Assembly (NCBI RefSeq): GCF_014655955.1
Contig: NZ_BNBO01000069.1
Location: 1-42,738 of the forward strand
Origin: Kitasatospora indigofera
GTDB taxonomy: Bacteria; Actinomycetota; Actinomycetes; Streptomycetales; Streptomycetaceae
DNA: 42,738 bases
Direction of reading: 5' to 3'
The notes beneath the pieces are model-generated. The model was not told the origin of the DNA. It made no database searches and saw only the letters and a list, made by a program, of their open reading frames with translations. The position numbers were made by a program, and so were the translations under genes. Shown piece after piece: positions 8,714 through 21,508 of this stretch; positions within the stretch are counted from its first letter, which is position 1, and every line of letters begins with the position of its first letter.

Positions 8714-8725
8714 GAGAGCGCTCTC
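8714..8725. promoter_or_regulatory. LacI-family type operator upstream of the GH55 gene
   Basis: The perfect 12-base palindrome GAGAGCGCTCTC has the AGCGCT core of LacI-family operators; the CebR box of Streptomyces is TGGGAGCGCTCCCA. It lies 56 bases before the GH55 start, among TTGACT (8662), TTGACG (8674) and TTGACA (8732) hexamers that could be -35 elements. No LacI-type regulator gene is in the window. The remaining 8250-8700 spacer shows no gene. Confidence 0.6.
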
Positions 8726-8780
8726 ACGCCGTTGACAACCTGCTCGGTCCCCCTCCCCACCCGCCATGCCAGGGAGAGTC

Positions 8781-10577
8781 ATGTCCTTCGTCCCGACCCG
8801 CCGGACCGTCCTTCGCGGTGCAGCGGTCGCCGCCGCGCTGCCGATGGTCGGCAATCTCTCGGCCGGCTCGGCCTCCGCCGCGTCAGGCGGCCACGGAACG
8901 CCGCCCGTCCTGGGCACCAACGTCCTGGTCTTCGACCCGTCCATGGGCGACGCGGCGATCCAGGCCCAGGTCGACGCCGTGTTCAAGGTCCAGGAGTCCA
9001 ACCAGTTCGGCTCCGAGCGGTACGCCCTGGCCTTCAAGCCGGGCACGTACCACGTCGACATCAACGTCGGCTTCTACACCCACGTGCTGGGCCTCGGCGA
9101 GAGCCCCGACGACGTCGTGATCCACGGTCATGTCACGTCGGACGCCCAGTGGTTCGAGGGCAACGGCACCCAGAACTTCTGGCGGGCCGCCGAGAACCTG
9201 TGCATCGTCCCGCCGGACGGCCTGAACCGCTGGGCGGTGTCCCAGGCGGCGCCGATGCGGCGCACCCACGTCAAGGGCGACCTGACCCTGTGGCCCAGCC
9301 CGCCCGGCAACCGCTGGTCCAGCGGCGGGTTCCTCGCCGACAGCCTGGTGGACGGCCAGGTGGAGTCGGGGTCGCAGCAGCAGTGGCTGTCGCGCAACGA
9401 CACCTTCGGCAGCTGGACCGGCGCCAACTGGAACATGGTCTTCGTCGGCACCCAGGGCGCCCCCGCCCAGAGCTTCCCGACGCCCCCGATCACCACGGTG
9501 GACCGCACCCCCGTCGTCCGGGAGAAGCCCTTCCTGACCGTGGACGCCCACGGCTCGTACCAGGTCTTCGTCCCCGCCCTGCGCCGCAACTCGACCGGGA
9601 CGACCTGGTCCGCCGGCAAGGCCGCCGGTCACAGCATCCCGCTGTCCCGCTTCCACGTGGCCCGGCCGGGCGACTCCGCCGAGACCCTCAACCGCGCCCT
9701 CTCCCGGGGCCAGCACCTGCTGTTCACCCCGGGCATCTACCCGCTCTCCGCACCGCTGGAGGTCTCCCGCCCCGGGACGGTCGTCCTCGGCCTGGGGCTG
9801 GCCACCCTCCGGGCGGTCAAGGGCAACGCGCTGGTCGAGGTCGACGACGTCGACGACGTCACCATCGCCGGCGTGCTCCTGGAGACCGCCTCCGCCGGCT
9901 CCCGCGTCCTGCTCAGCGTCGGGGACGGCCGCAGCCGCCGGAACCACGCCGCCCGCCCCACCCTGCTCTTCGACGTCTTCGTCCGCGTCGGCGGTTTCGT
10001 GCCCGGCGGCACCGAGGTCGGCATCCGGATCGACAGCAACGACGTGATCGTCGACCACGTCTGGATCTGGCGCGCCGACCACGGCCTCGACGGCAGCGTC
10101 GGTTGGTCGGTCAACCCGGCCGGCGTCGGCTTCCTCGTGAACGGCGACCGGGTCACCGTCTACGGCCTGTTCGTCGAGCACTTCCAGAAGCACGAGGTGC
10201 TCTGGAAGGGCAACCAGGGCCGGACCTACTTCTTCCAGAACGAGCACCCGTACGACGTCCCCACCCAGGCCGCCTGGGGCCACCAGGGCACCCGTGGCTA
10301 CGCCGCGTACAAGGTCGCCGACTCCGTCACCGAGCACCGGGCCTGGGGGCTGGGCAGCTACTGCTTCTTCAACCTCCAGGCCGACATCTACACGGACCGG
10401 GCCTACGAGGTCCCCGACACGCCGGGCGTCGTCCTCACCGACCTGATGACCGTCTGCCTCAACGGTCCGGGCGGCGGGGGGATCACGCACTGCGTCAACA
10501 ACAGCGGCGACCCGGTGCAGAACGGATTCGGCACCTTCTTCCTGAAGGGCTACTCGAACGGGGTGGCCACCGCCTGA
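8781..10577 (+). CDS. Secreted GH55-family exo-beta-1,3-glucanase (laminarinase)
   Basis: Protein of 598 residues with a Tat signal (TRRTVLRGAAVAAALP, Arg7-Arg8) and an Ala-x-Ala cleavage region near residue 34. The mature part matches GH55 double right-handed beta-helix enzymes such as SacteLam55A of Streptomyces: NVLVFDPSM, QESNQFGSERYALAFKPGTY, NFWRAAENL, RWAVSQAAPMRR and GYAAYKVAD are recognisable blocks. Glu466 (VEHF) and Glu488 (FFQNE) are 22 residues apart, as are the two active-site glutamates I recall for SacteLam55A. Such enzymes are often mislabelled as coagulation factor 5/8 or adenylyl cyclase. It should release glucose or short oligomers from fungal or algal beta-1,3-glucan outside the cell. 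No carbohydrate-binding module follows. The ATG at 8781 was preferred to 8766 because AGGGAG sits just before it. A LacI-type operator precedes it. Confidence 0.85.
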   Translation: MSFVPTRRTVLRGAAVAAALPMVGNLSAGSASAASGGHGTPPVLGTNVLVFDPSMGDAAIQAQVDAVFKVQESNQFGSERYALAFKPGTYHVDINVGFYTHVLGLGESPDDVVIHGHVTSDAQWFEGNGTQNFWRAAENLCIVPPDGLNRWAVSQAAPMRRTHVKGDLTLWPSPPGNRWSSGGFLADSLVDGQVESGSQQQWLSRNDTFGSWTGANWNMVFVGTQGAPAQSFPTPPITTVDRTPVVREKPFLTVDAHGSYQVFVPALRRNSTGTTWSAGKAAGHSIPLSRFHVARPGDSAETLNRALSRGQHLLFTPGIYPLSAPLEVSRPGTVVLGLGLATLRAVKGNALVEVDDVDDVTIAGVLLETASAGSRVLLSVGDGRSRRNHAARPTLLFDVFVRVGGFVPGGTEVGIRIDSNDVIVDHVWIWRADHGLDGSVGWSVNPAGVGFLVNGDRVTVYGLFVEHFQKHEVLWKGNQGRTYFFQNEHPYDVPTQAAWGHQGTRGYAAYKVADSVTEHRAWGLGSYCFFNLQADIYTDRAYEVPDTPGVVLTDLMTVCLNGPGGGGITHCVNNSGDPVQNGFGTFFLKGYSNGVATA

Positions 10578-10581
10578 CGCA

Positions 10582-10608
10582 CCGTCGGGGCGGTACCCGC
10601 CCTGACGG
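10582..10608 (+). terminator. Terminator of the GH55 gene
   Basis: CGTCGGGGCGG pairs with CCGCCCTGACG (one G-U pair, plus one outer pair) around the loop TAC, starting five bases after the stop codon. Confidence 0.7.
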
Positions 10609-10652
10609 GTGAGGCCAGGGGCACGGGGGCGGCGCGGGGAGATCCGGCCGCC

Positions 10653-10684
10653 CCCGTGGGCCCGTGGACCCGTGGACCCGTGGA
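10653..10684. repeat. Four tandem copies of an octamer
   Basis: CCCGTGGG followed by three CCCGTGGA units, in the short gap between two convergent genes. Probably slippage-prone filler; no function evident. Confidence 0.8.
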
Positions 10685-10720
10685 CCCCGGGGCCGACCGG
10701 GTCGGCCCCGGCGGTGCCGT

Positions 10721-11443
10721 TCACACACCGCGCGGCCGCCCGAGCCGGGCCGCCGCCGCGCGCCTGGCCTCCGGTGTCTCCAACGGGTCGTCACGCAGTT
10801 GCGCCAGCCGGTCCCGTACCTGCGGCAGGTCGGGCGCCCCGGCGATGCCGAGCATGCGGGCGTCCGCCTCGCAGTCCCACAGCGACTCGGTGTACGCGTG
10901 CTCCAGCCCGTCGGGGTCGATCGCCGCCAGCGCCTCCAGGTAAGCCGGCCGTTCGTACGAGTGCGGCGTGTGCAGCCAGTACCGGCGCAGCAGGGGAAGG
11001 GCCTCGGCGGCCTGCGGGCCGAAGCGGGCCAGGCTGGCCGCGAGTACCTTGGGGCCGCACCAACTGCCCTGCTCCAGATCGGCGGTGAGGTGCGCCGTCA
11101 GAACCGGGACGTCGGAGGCGTCGCCGTGCTCGGCCAGGATCTCCAAGCCGATCCGGACGAGCCAGCCCCGGCCGTCCTCCACCCACGTGCGGGCGTCCGG
11201 CACCGCGAGAGGTCCGCACCGCGCGACCGCCCGGGCCAGACCCGGAAGCGGGAACCGTCCGTCCTGGTCGCTCAGCGACGGCACCAGGGCGAGGAGGCCG
11301 GGCTCGGACGGTCGGCAGGCGAGCAGGCGCAGGGCATGGACCTTCGCGTCCTTGCGCGCGCCGGGATCGGCGAGGAGGGTCAGCAGGGTGCCGCCGGTGG
11401 GCGTTTCATCGAGGTGGCGCACGCGGCGGGAGGGACGCGGCAC
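10721..11443 (-). CDS. HEAT-repeat-like helical protein
   Basis: About 240 residues of paired amphipathic helices resembling the HEAT/armadillo proteins common in Streptomyces. Examples are KDAKVHALRLLACRPSEPG, FPLPGLARAVARCGP, GWLVRIGLEILAEHGDASD, VLAASLARFGPQAAEALPLL and RPAYLEALAAIDPDGLEHAY. Such folds usually bind other proteins; no catalytic motif is seen. The stop at 10721 is firm but the start is uncertain. The first normal start codon in frame is the GTG at 11441-11443 with no clear ribosome-binding site. Similarity of the sequence up to about 11500 (RLRSDPYARETLRSLL) suggests the true start may be an unusual codon further upstream, near the divergent terpene synthase promoter. Confidence 0.6.
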   Translation of the reverse strand: MPRPSRRVRHLDETPTGGTLLTLLADPGARKDAKVHALRLLACRPSEPGLLALVPSLSDQDGRFPLPGLARAVARCGPLAVPDARTWVEDGRGWLVRIGLEILAEHGDASDVPVLTAHLTADLEQGSWCGPKVLAASLARFGPQAAEALPLLRRYWLHTPHSYERPAYLEALAAIDPDGLEHAYTESLWDCEADARMLGIAGAPDLPQVRDRLAQLRDDPLETPEARRAAAARLGRPRGV

Positions 11444-11674
11444 GGTGGCCGGCCCGAGCAGGGACCGCAGGGTCTCCCTGGCGTATGGGTCACTCCGCAG
11501 CCGCTCATTCCGTCTGTGGATGCGCGGGCCGAGGCCGGCCGGTCGGGAAGCGGCGGCGTTGCCGTCGGTGCGTGTGCAGGAAGCTGCCTCCGTGGTCCCG
11601 CTCCGGCGGTACGTTGGGCCGTGGAGAGCCGGCAGCGGCACCGCGCACCGGACGAAGCAGCGCAGGGAGGGGCT

Positions 11675-12715
11675 GTGCCGCAGGACATCGAGTTCGACCT
11701 TCCGTTCGAGCTGCGGACAAGCCCCGACCTGGAGGGAGCCCGGCGGCGGAACCTGCGATGGGTCCAGGACCAGCGACTGGTGGTCAGCGAACGGGCGCTG
11801 GACTGGTACCGCTCCTGGGACATCCCGCGCCTGGCCGCCTACGGCTTTCCCCACGCGACGGGCTCCGGGCTGGACCTGTGCGCCGACGCCATGGCGTTCT
11901 TCTTCGTCTTCGACGACCAGTTCGACGGCCCCCTGGGCCTGGCTCCCGGCCAGGTCGCCCGCCTGTGCCAGGGCCTGGTGGACATCGTCCACGGCGCCGG
12001 GCCTGGCGCCGTGGCCGATCCCTGCTCGGTCGCGTTCGCGGACCTGTGGCGGCGCTCCGCCGAGGGAGCCCCGCCCGGCTGGGCGGCGCGGGCGGCCCAC
12101 GAATGGGAGTACTACTTCGCCGCCCACGCGCACGAGGCGATCAACCGCCGCCGTGGGGTGCCCGCCGGCATGGAGGAGTACCTTCAGGTGCGCCGGGGCG
12201 TCGCCGCCACCGGACTGCCGCTCTCGCTCGGGGAACGCGCAGCGGCGATCACCGTCCCCGCGGCCGCCTTTCACAGCCCGCAGCTGCGGATCATGCGCGA
12301 GATCGCCGTGGACGTCACGCTGATGTCCAACGACGTCTACTCCCTTGAGAAGGAGGAGGCGCGCGGGGACGTGGACAACCTCGTGCTGGTCGTCCAGCAC
12401 GCCCGAGGCTGCTCCCGCGAGGAGGCCGTGACGGCGGCCCGCGACGAGGTCCACGAGCGTGTCGCTCGTTTCCGGCACCTCGCGGCCGAGGTCCCGGCCA
12501 TGTGCCGCCGGCTCGCCCTGACGCCCGGGCAGTGCGGCGCCGTCGATGCCTATGCCGAGGTCATGGCCGGCTGGATGGTGGGCTACCACACCTGGCAGAC
12601 CGAGACCCTGCGCTACCGCACCGCGCTGCGGACGCTGCCCAGGTCGGGCCCCGGCCACTTCGAGACCCTCCTCGAAGCCGAGCGCCGGGCGGACCATCCG
12701 CCCGGTCCGTCGTAG
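11675..12715 (+). CDS. Class I terpene synthase (sesqui- or diterpene cyclase)
   Basis: Cytosolic cyclase of 346 residues, the usual length for single-domain bacterial sesquiterpene synthases. The Mg-binding aspartate-rich motif is DDQFD (80-84). The NSE motif is NDVYSLEKE with N219, S223 and E227, and the C-terminal Arg-Tyr pair is R313-Y314. These show a competent ionisation-dependent cyclase acting on farnesyl or geranylgeranyl diphosphate; the product cannot be predicted by eye. It is not the two-domain geosmin synthase and lacks the proline-rich N-terminus of methylisoborneol synthase. GTG 11675 is supported by GGGAGG five bases upstream. It converges with the P450 gene across a strong terminator, and whether it belongs to the NRPS pathway is open. 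Confidence 0.93.
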   Translation: MPQDIEFDLPFELRTSPDLEGARRRNLRWVQDQRLVVSERALDWYRSWDIPRLAAYGFPHATGSGLDLCADAMAFFFVFDDQFDGPLGLAPGQVARLCQGLVDIVHGAGPGAVADPCSVAFADLWRRSAEGAPPGWAARAAHEWEYYFAAHAHEAINRRRGVPAGMEEYLQVRRGVAATGLPLSLGERAAAITVPAAAFHSPQLRIMREIAVDVTLMSNDVYSLEKEEARGDVDNLVLVVQHARGCSREEAVTAARDEVHERVARFRHLAAEVPAMCRRLALTPGQCGAVDAYAEVMAGWMVGYHTWQTETLRYRTALRTLPRSGPGHFETLLEAERRADHPPGPS

Positions 12716-12759
12716 GGCGTCCGGCCCGGCCCGGCCGGTTCGGGTCGGGCCGGACGCCC
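12715..12759. terminator. Strong terminator between terpene synthase and P450 genes
   Basis: GGGCGTCCGGCCCG (12715-12728) pairs perfectly with 12746-12759, and the stem can extend inward by about six more pairs. It overlaps the last base of the terpene synthase stop codon and may also serve the convergent P450 transcript. The rest of the 259-base gap to 12974 shows no gene. Confidence 0.75.
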
Positions 12760-12974
12760 GGGTGCCGTGCCCGGCCCGACCCGTCAGCGGCGGGGTCCAC
12801 CCCGTTCTCCGTTGCTCCCGGTGGGCTGCGGACCGCGAGGCGTCCCCGGCGGCCGTGATCGCGACCGTGACGGCGGCCGCCGGGCCCGAACGGTCTCATC
12901 CGGGCCACCGGGCCCTTCGCGGACGAGGGTGGACGGGGACCGGACAGGCCCGGAGGGCCGCGGCGGGCGCCGGG

Positions 12975-14195
12975 TCACCAGGTGACGAGCAACTCGTCGA
13001 GGCTGTAGAGGGTGAGTTCGGTGCTGAACGGAAGCTGCTCCAGCGGAAGGACCAGCTGCAGGTCCGGGATGCGGCGGAACAGGGTCTCGTACGCGATGCT
13101 CATCTCGGCGCGGGAGAGTTCGGCGCCGATGCACTTGTGCGGGCCGTGGCCGAAGCCGAGGTGCCGTCCGGCCCGGCGGGTGATGTCGAAGGTGTCGGGG
13201 TCGGGGAACGCGTCGGCGTCCCGGTTCGCGGAGTCGAGCTGGACCAGGACGCCGTCGCCCTGCCGGATCGGCTGACCGCCGAGGGTGAGGTCCGCCAGCG
13301 CGGCGCGCTGGCGGCCGTTCACCGAGACCGTCGCGTAGCGCAGGGTCTCCTCGACCGTGGAGGCGAGCAGCCCGGGGCTCGGGTCGGCCTTCAGCAGCGC
13401 GAGTTGCTCCGGGTGGAGGAGGAGGGCGAGCACCCCGAACTCGATCATGTACGAGCTGGGCCCCCACCCCGCGAAGAAGAGCACCTGGATGGTGGAGACC
13501 GCCTTGGCGCGGGTCAGCCCGTCGGTGGCCGCGTAGGTGGCGAGCAGCCTGCTCACCATGTCGTCGCCCGGCTCGCGCATCCGCAGGTCCACCAGGTGCT
13601 CGAAGTACTCGTTCAGGTCCTGGAACGCCTCGCTGCCGGTCTCCTTGGACACCCGGCGGGAGCCGATCCGGCGGCTGCCGGCCTGGAGCAGGGGCCGGTC
13701 GGCCGGCGGCACGCCGAGCAGTTCGCCGATGGTGTGGGTGGCGACCGGGAGGGAGAGGGATTCGTACAGGTCGCACGGCTTGGTGCCGGCGAGCATGCCG
13801 TCGATCGCCTCGTCGACGATCCGCTGGATGGCCGCGCGGGCCTCGCGGGCCTTGCGGGCGGTGAACTCCTTGACCAGCACCCGTCGTTCGATCAGGTGCT
13901 CGGGCCCCTCGACGAAGGCGAACGGCAGGTCGATCTCCTGGCGGGCGGCCGAGGTGGGCTGGGTGTGCGGGAATCCCGGTGTGCGCGGGTCCGAGCTGAG
14001 CCTGCTGTCGGACAGCGCGGCCCGGGCGTCGTCGTGGCGGGTGACGAGCCAGGGCTCGCTGCCGTCCCAGGCCCGGACCCGGACCAGTCCGCCGGCCTCC
14101 CGGAGCGGCCGGTAGGCCGGGGGCGGGTCCATCGGGCAGCGGGCGTCCCGCTGGAGGGAGTAGTCGGCGGGTGCGGTGGTGGACGGGTCCGTCAT
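12975..14195 (-). CDS. Cytochrome P450 lacking the I-helix acid-alcohol pair
   Basis: Soluble bacterial P450 of 406 residues. The haem loop FGHGPHKCIG carries the thiolate ligand Cys355 and the K-helix ExxR is E283-T-L-R286. The I-helix, normally (A/G)Gx(D/E)T, reads AGWGPSS (242-248): the acidic residue and the oxygen-activating threonine are replaced by Gly and Pro. Such loss is known in some P450s with substrate-assisted or unusual chemistry. ATG 14195 is preceded by GGAG. It is the last gene of the leftward NRPS run (56 bases after the condensation-like gene), so it probably oxidises or cross-links the NRPS product, perhaps while bound to the carrier protein. Redox partners are not encoded here. 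Confidence 0.92.
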   Translation of the reverse strand: MTDPSTTAPADYSLQRDARCPMDPPPAYRPLREAGGLVRVRAWDGSEPWLVTRHDDARAALSDSRLSSDPRTPGFPHTQPTSAARQEIDLPFAFVEGPEHLIERRVLVKEFTARKAREARAAIQRIVDEAIDGMLAGTKPCDLYESLSLPVATHTIGELLGVPPADRPLLQAGSRRIGSRRVSKETGSEAFQDLNEYFEHLVDLRMREPGDDMVSRLLATYAATDGLTRAKAVSTIQVLFFAGWGPSSYMIEFGVLALLLHPEQLALLKADPSPGLLASTVEETLRYATVSVNGRQRAALADLTLGGQPIRQGDGVLVQLDSANRDADAFPDPDTFDITRRAGRHLGFGHGPHKCIGAELSRAEMSIAYETLFRRIPDLQLVLPLEQLPFSTELTLYSLDELLVTW

Positions 14196-14251
14196 GGTGT
14201 CTCCGTAGGGCTCAGGGATCAAGGGCGGCAGGGGATGTGGGGCTCAGGGGT

Positions 14252-15774
14252 TCAGTCGGTCGAGGGACGGGGGCGCTGCGGCAGCAGTTCGGACAGCCGG
14301 GCGGTCGGGCGCAGGGCGACGGCGTCCAGCAGCGCGAGGTAGCCGGTGAGGAGGTCGTCGGCCTCGACGGGGGGCACCACGCGGGTGTCGTGCTCCACCC
14401 GGACGCTGCTCCGCCGGGGGCCGGGGTGTTCGGAGATCCGCAGGGTCAGGTCGAACCTGGAGGCGTCGGACGGCAGGTCGAGCTCGCGCACCCGGCACCC
14501 CGGCAGGGCGAGCGAGCCGGTGCTGCCGGCCGGGTGGTGGGCGAGGGTCGGCAGGGTGCGCCGACCGCCCGGCGTTTGCTGCCAGGGGAGTTCCTCCCAG
14601 GGCAGGTCCTTGTGGGCGAAGGCCCGGCCGGCCGTGGTGGCCAGCCGGCGGGCCAGCTCGGTGAAGGGCGGGTCGCCGGTGAGGTCGACGCGCAGGGGGA
14701 GGGTGCCGACCAGGAAGCCGAGCAGGTGCTCGGTCTCCGGGAGGTCGCGGTGGGCCACCGGGGTACCGATCACCAACTCCTCCCGGTGGATCCGCCGGCC
14801 GGTCGTCGCGCCGAAGGCCGCGGCGAGGACGGCGAACAGGGAGACTCCTGCACGCCGGGCGAGGGCGCGCAGGGCTTCCTCGGTACGGGCGTCCAGCGAG
14901 CGGGTGACGGCCCGGCCGGGCCTCGCCACCGTGGCGCCGGCGTGTGTCGCCGTGGTGGTGGTGACGTCCGTGGCGTGCGCGGTGGCGCCGGTGGCCGTCG
15001 CGGCCGACGCGGCCGTGTCGGCGTCGGTGCCGGCGGCCGGCGGGCCGAGGCCCGGGGCCGCGCCGTCGAGTTCCCGCTGCCACCAACGGCGCAGCTCGTG
15101 GCGGCGGGCCCCGGTCAGCTGCCCGTGCTGCCAGTGCGCCCAGTCGGCGTACTGCAGGGGGAGGCCGGGCAGCCGCGGATCGGTTCCGGTGAGCGCGGCC
15201 GCGTAGCAGGCGCCGAGTTCGCGCAGCAGCACGTTCCAGGACCAGCCGTCCGCCACCAGCAGGTGGACGGCGACGACCAGCAGCAGCCGGTCGGGGCCGG
15301 TGCGGAGCAGCCCGGCCCGGGCCAGCGGCCCGCGGTCGGCGGCGAACGGCTGCTCGGCGAACTCCCGTGCGGAGATGAGTGGTTCACTGCCGTCCTCGGC
15401 GGCCAGCGGGGTGAGCGGGAGGGTGGCCGCGGGCAGTACCAGCTGGACGGGCTCGCCGGTCGCGGAGAGCGGGAAGACGGTGCGCAGCGGTTCGTGCCGC
15501 TCGACCAGGTGGTCCAGCGCCCGTTGGAGGGCGTCGAGGTCCGGCCGGCCGTCGACCTGGAAGCATCGGGCGGTGCTCTGGAGGGCCCCGGTCGGGTCGA
15601 GGGTGTGCAGGAGCCAGAGCCGGCGTTGCAGGTGCGAGAGCGGGAACGGCGTGCCGTCGGCCGGGGCCGCCGTGACCGCGGGGTTCGACGTTGCGGGGTT
15701 CGACGCCGTGCCCTTCGACGCCTCGCCCTTCAACGATGCGCCCTTCAACGTTGCGGCGTTCAACGATGCGGTGT

Positions 15775-15778
<4 letters not shown>
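14252..15778 (-). CDS. Stand-alone condensation-like protein with degenerate active site
   Basis: Protein of 508 residues with one NRPS condensation fold (about 43-500). The active-site motif HHxxxDG reads HLLVADG (172-178): the catalytic second histidine is leucine, although the preceding NRPS has a normal HHLVHDG. The later latch motif is also not a clean DFGWG. A run of small residues (about 230-265, Ala/Thr/Gly-rich) interrupts the two halves. The N-terminal 35 residues are seven five-residue repeats. The TTG start at 15776-15778 overlaps the NRPS stop (TTGA), so translation is coupled. Possible roles are peptide release, a carrier-protein contact module, or recruitment of the neighbouring P450 as the X-domain does in glycopeptide NRPSs. 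The last is inference from gene order and the lost histidine. Confidence 0.88.
15674..15778 (-). repeat. Seven 15-bp tandem repeats at the start of the condensation-like gene
   Basis: On the coding strand the units run TTGAACACCGCATCG, TTGAACGCCGCAACG, TTGAAGGGCGCATCG and so on, giving five-residue repeats such as LNAAT, LKGAS and SNPAT. The first four units each begin with TTG, so several alternative TTG starts exist in register. The segment may be a flexible docking linker between this protein and the NRPS C-terminus. Confidence 0.85.
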
Positions 15779-21039
<5,261 letters not shown>

Positions 21040-21136
21040 GACACTCCCTTGGCAGGTGACACGATGTCCTCCGGTGATGGCCGGGCGGGCGGCACCGCGA
21101 CCTGCGCGGCGGCCCTGACGTGCTGCGTCGTGCCGG

Positions 21137-21331
21137 TCAGCGGGCGCTGAGCGGGCGCAGGTCGGTCCAGACCCGGTCGATGTGGCGCAGGCACTCCGCC
21201 TTCGTGCCCTGCGGCCCGGCGCTCCGCCAGCCGTTCGGCAGGGGCCGGCCGAGCGGCCAGACCGAGTACTGTTCCTCGTCGTTGCACACGACCTGGTGCT
21301 GGGTCTCGCTGGGCCGGGTCGGGCTGTCCAT
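21137..21331 (-). CDS. MbtH-like NRPS chaperone
   Basis: Protein of 64 residues with the MbtH signature: NDEEQYSVWP followed by PNGWRSAG and the end CLRHIDRVWTDLRP. MbtH-like proteins bind and activate adenylation domains. It is the first gene of the leftward NRPS transcript, 97 bases before the synthetase start, so at least one of the two A domains probably depends on it. The ATG at 21331 is preceded by AGGAG on the minus strand. Confidence 0.95.
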   Translation of the reverse strand: MDSPTRPSETQHQVVCNDEEQYSVWPLGRPLPNGWRSAGPQGTKAECLRHIDRVWTDLRPLSAR

Positions 21332-21496
21332 CCGGGGTCTCCTGTCTGGGGGGCGGGCGCACGGGGTGCGCGAAGGTCAGCGCCTGTCCGGCCCGGTCGC
21401 GGGCCGCTTCGGCGATCTCCTCCAGCCTCCTCGCCGGCCAAGGCGGTTGGATCCTTGGAACCCCTTAATGCACCCCGCGGCGGACCGGGTGCGCAC

Positions 21497-21502
21497 TACA
21501 CT
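21497..21502 (+). promoter_or_regulatory. Possible -10 box giving a leaderless LAL-regulator transcript
   Basis: TACACT ends seven bases before the ATG at 21509 and no ribosome-binding site is present, so transcription may begin at the start codon. No good -35 is visible. The 177-base divergent spacer 21332-21508 must also hold the mbtH/NRPS promoter, which I could not locate. Confidence 0.35.
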
Positions 21503-21508
21503 CCGACC

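Noticed and set aside
10653..10684. Octamer repeats considered as a CRISPR-like or regulator-binding array
   Set aside because: No spacers, only four direct copies of eight bases between convergent genes.
11444..12697. Leftward frame that extends the HEAT-repeat protein across the terpene synthase
   Set aside because: The extension is antisense to DDQFD and NSE motifs of the terpene synthase; only the part up to about 11443-11500 looks like protein.
11675..12715. Terpene synthase considered as geosmin or methylisoborneol synthase
   Set aside because: Single domain of 346 residues, so not the two-domain geosmin synthase, and no proline-rich N-terminal extension as in methylisoborneol synthase.
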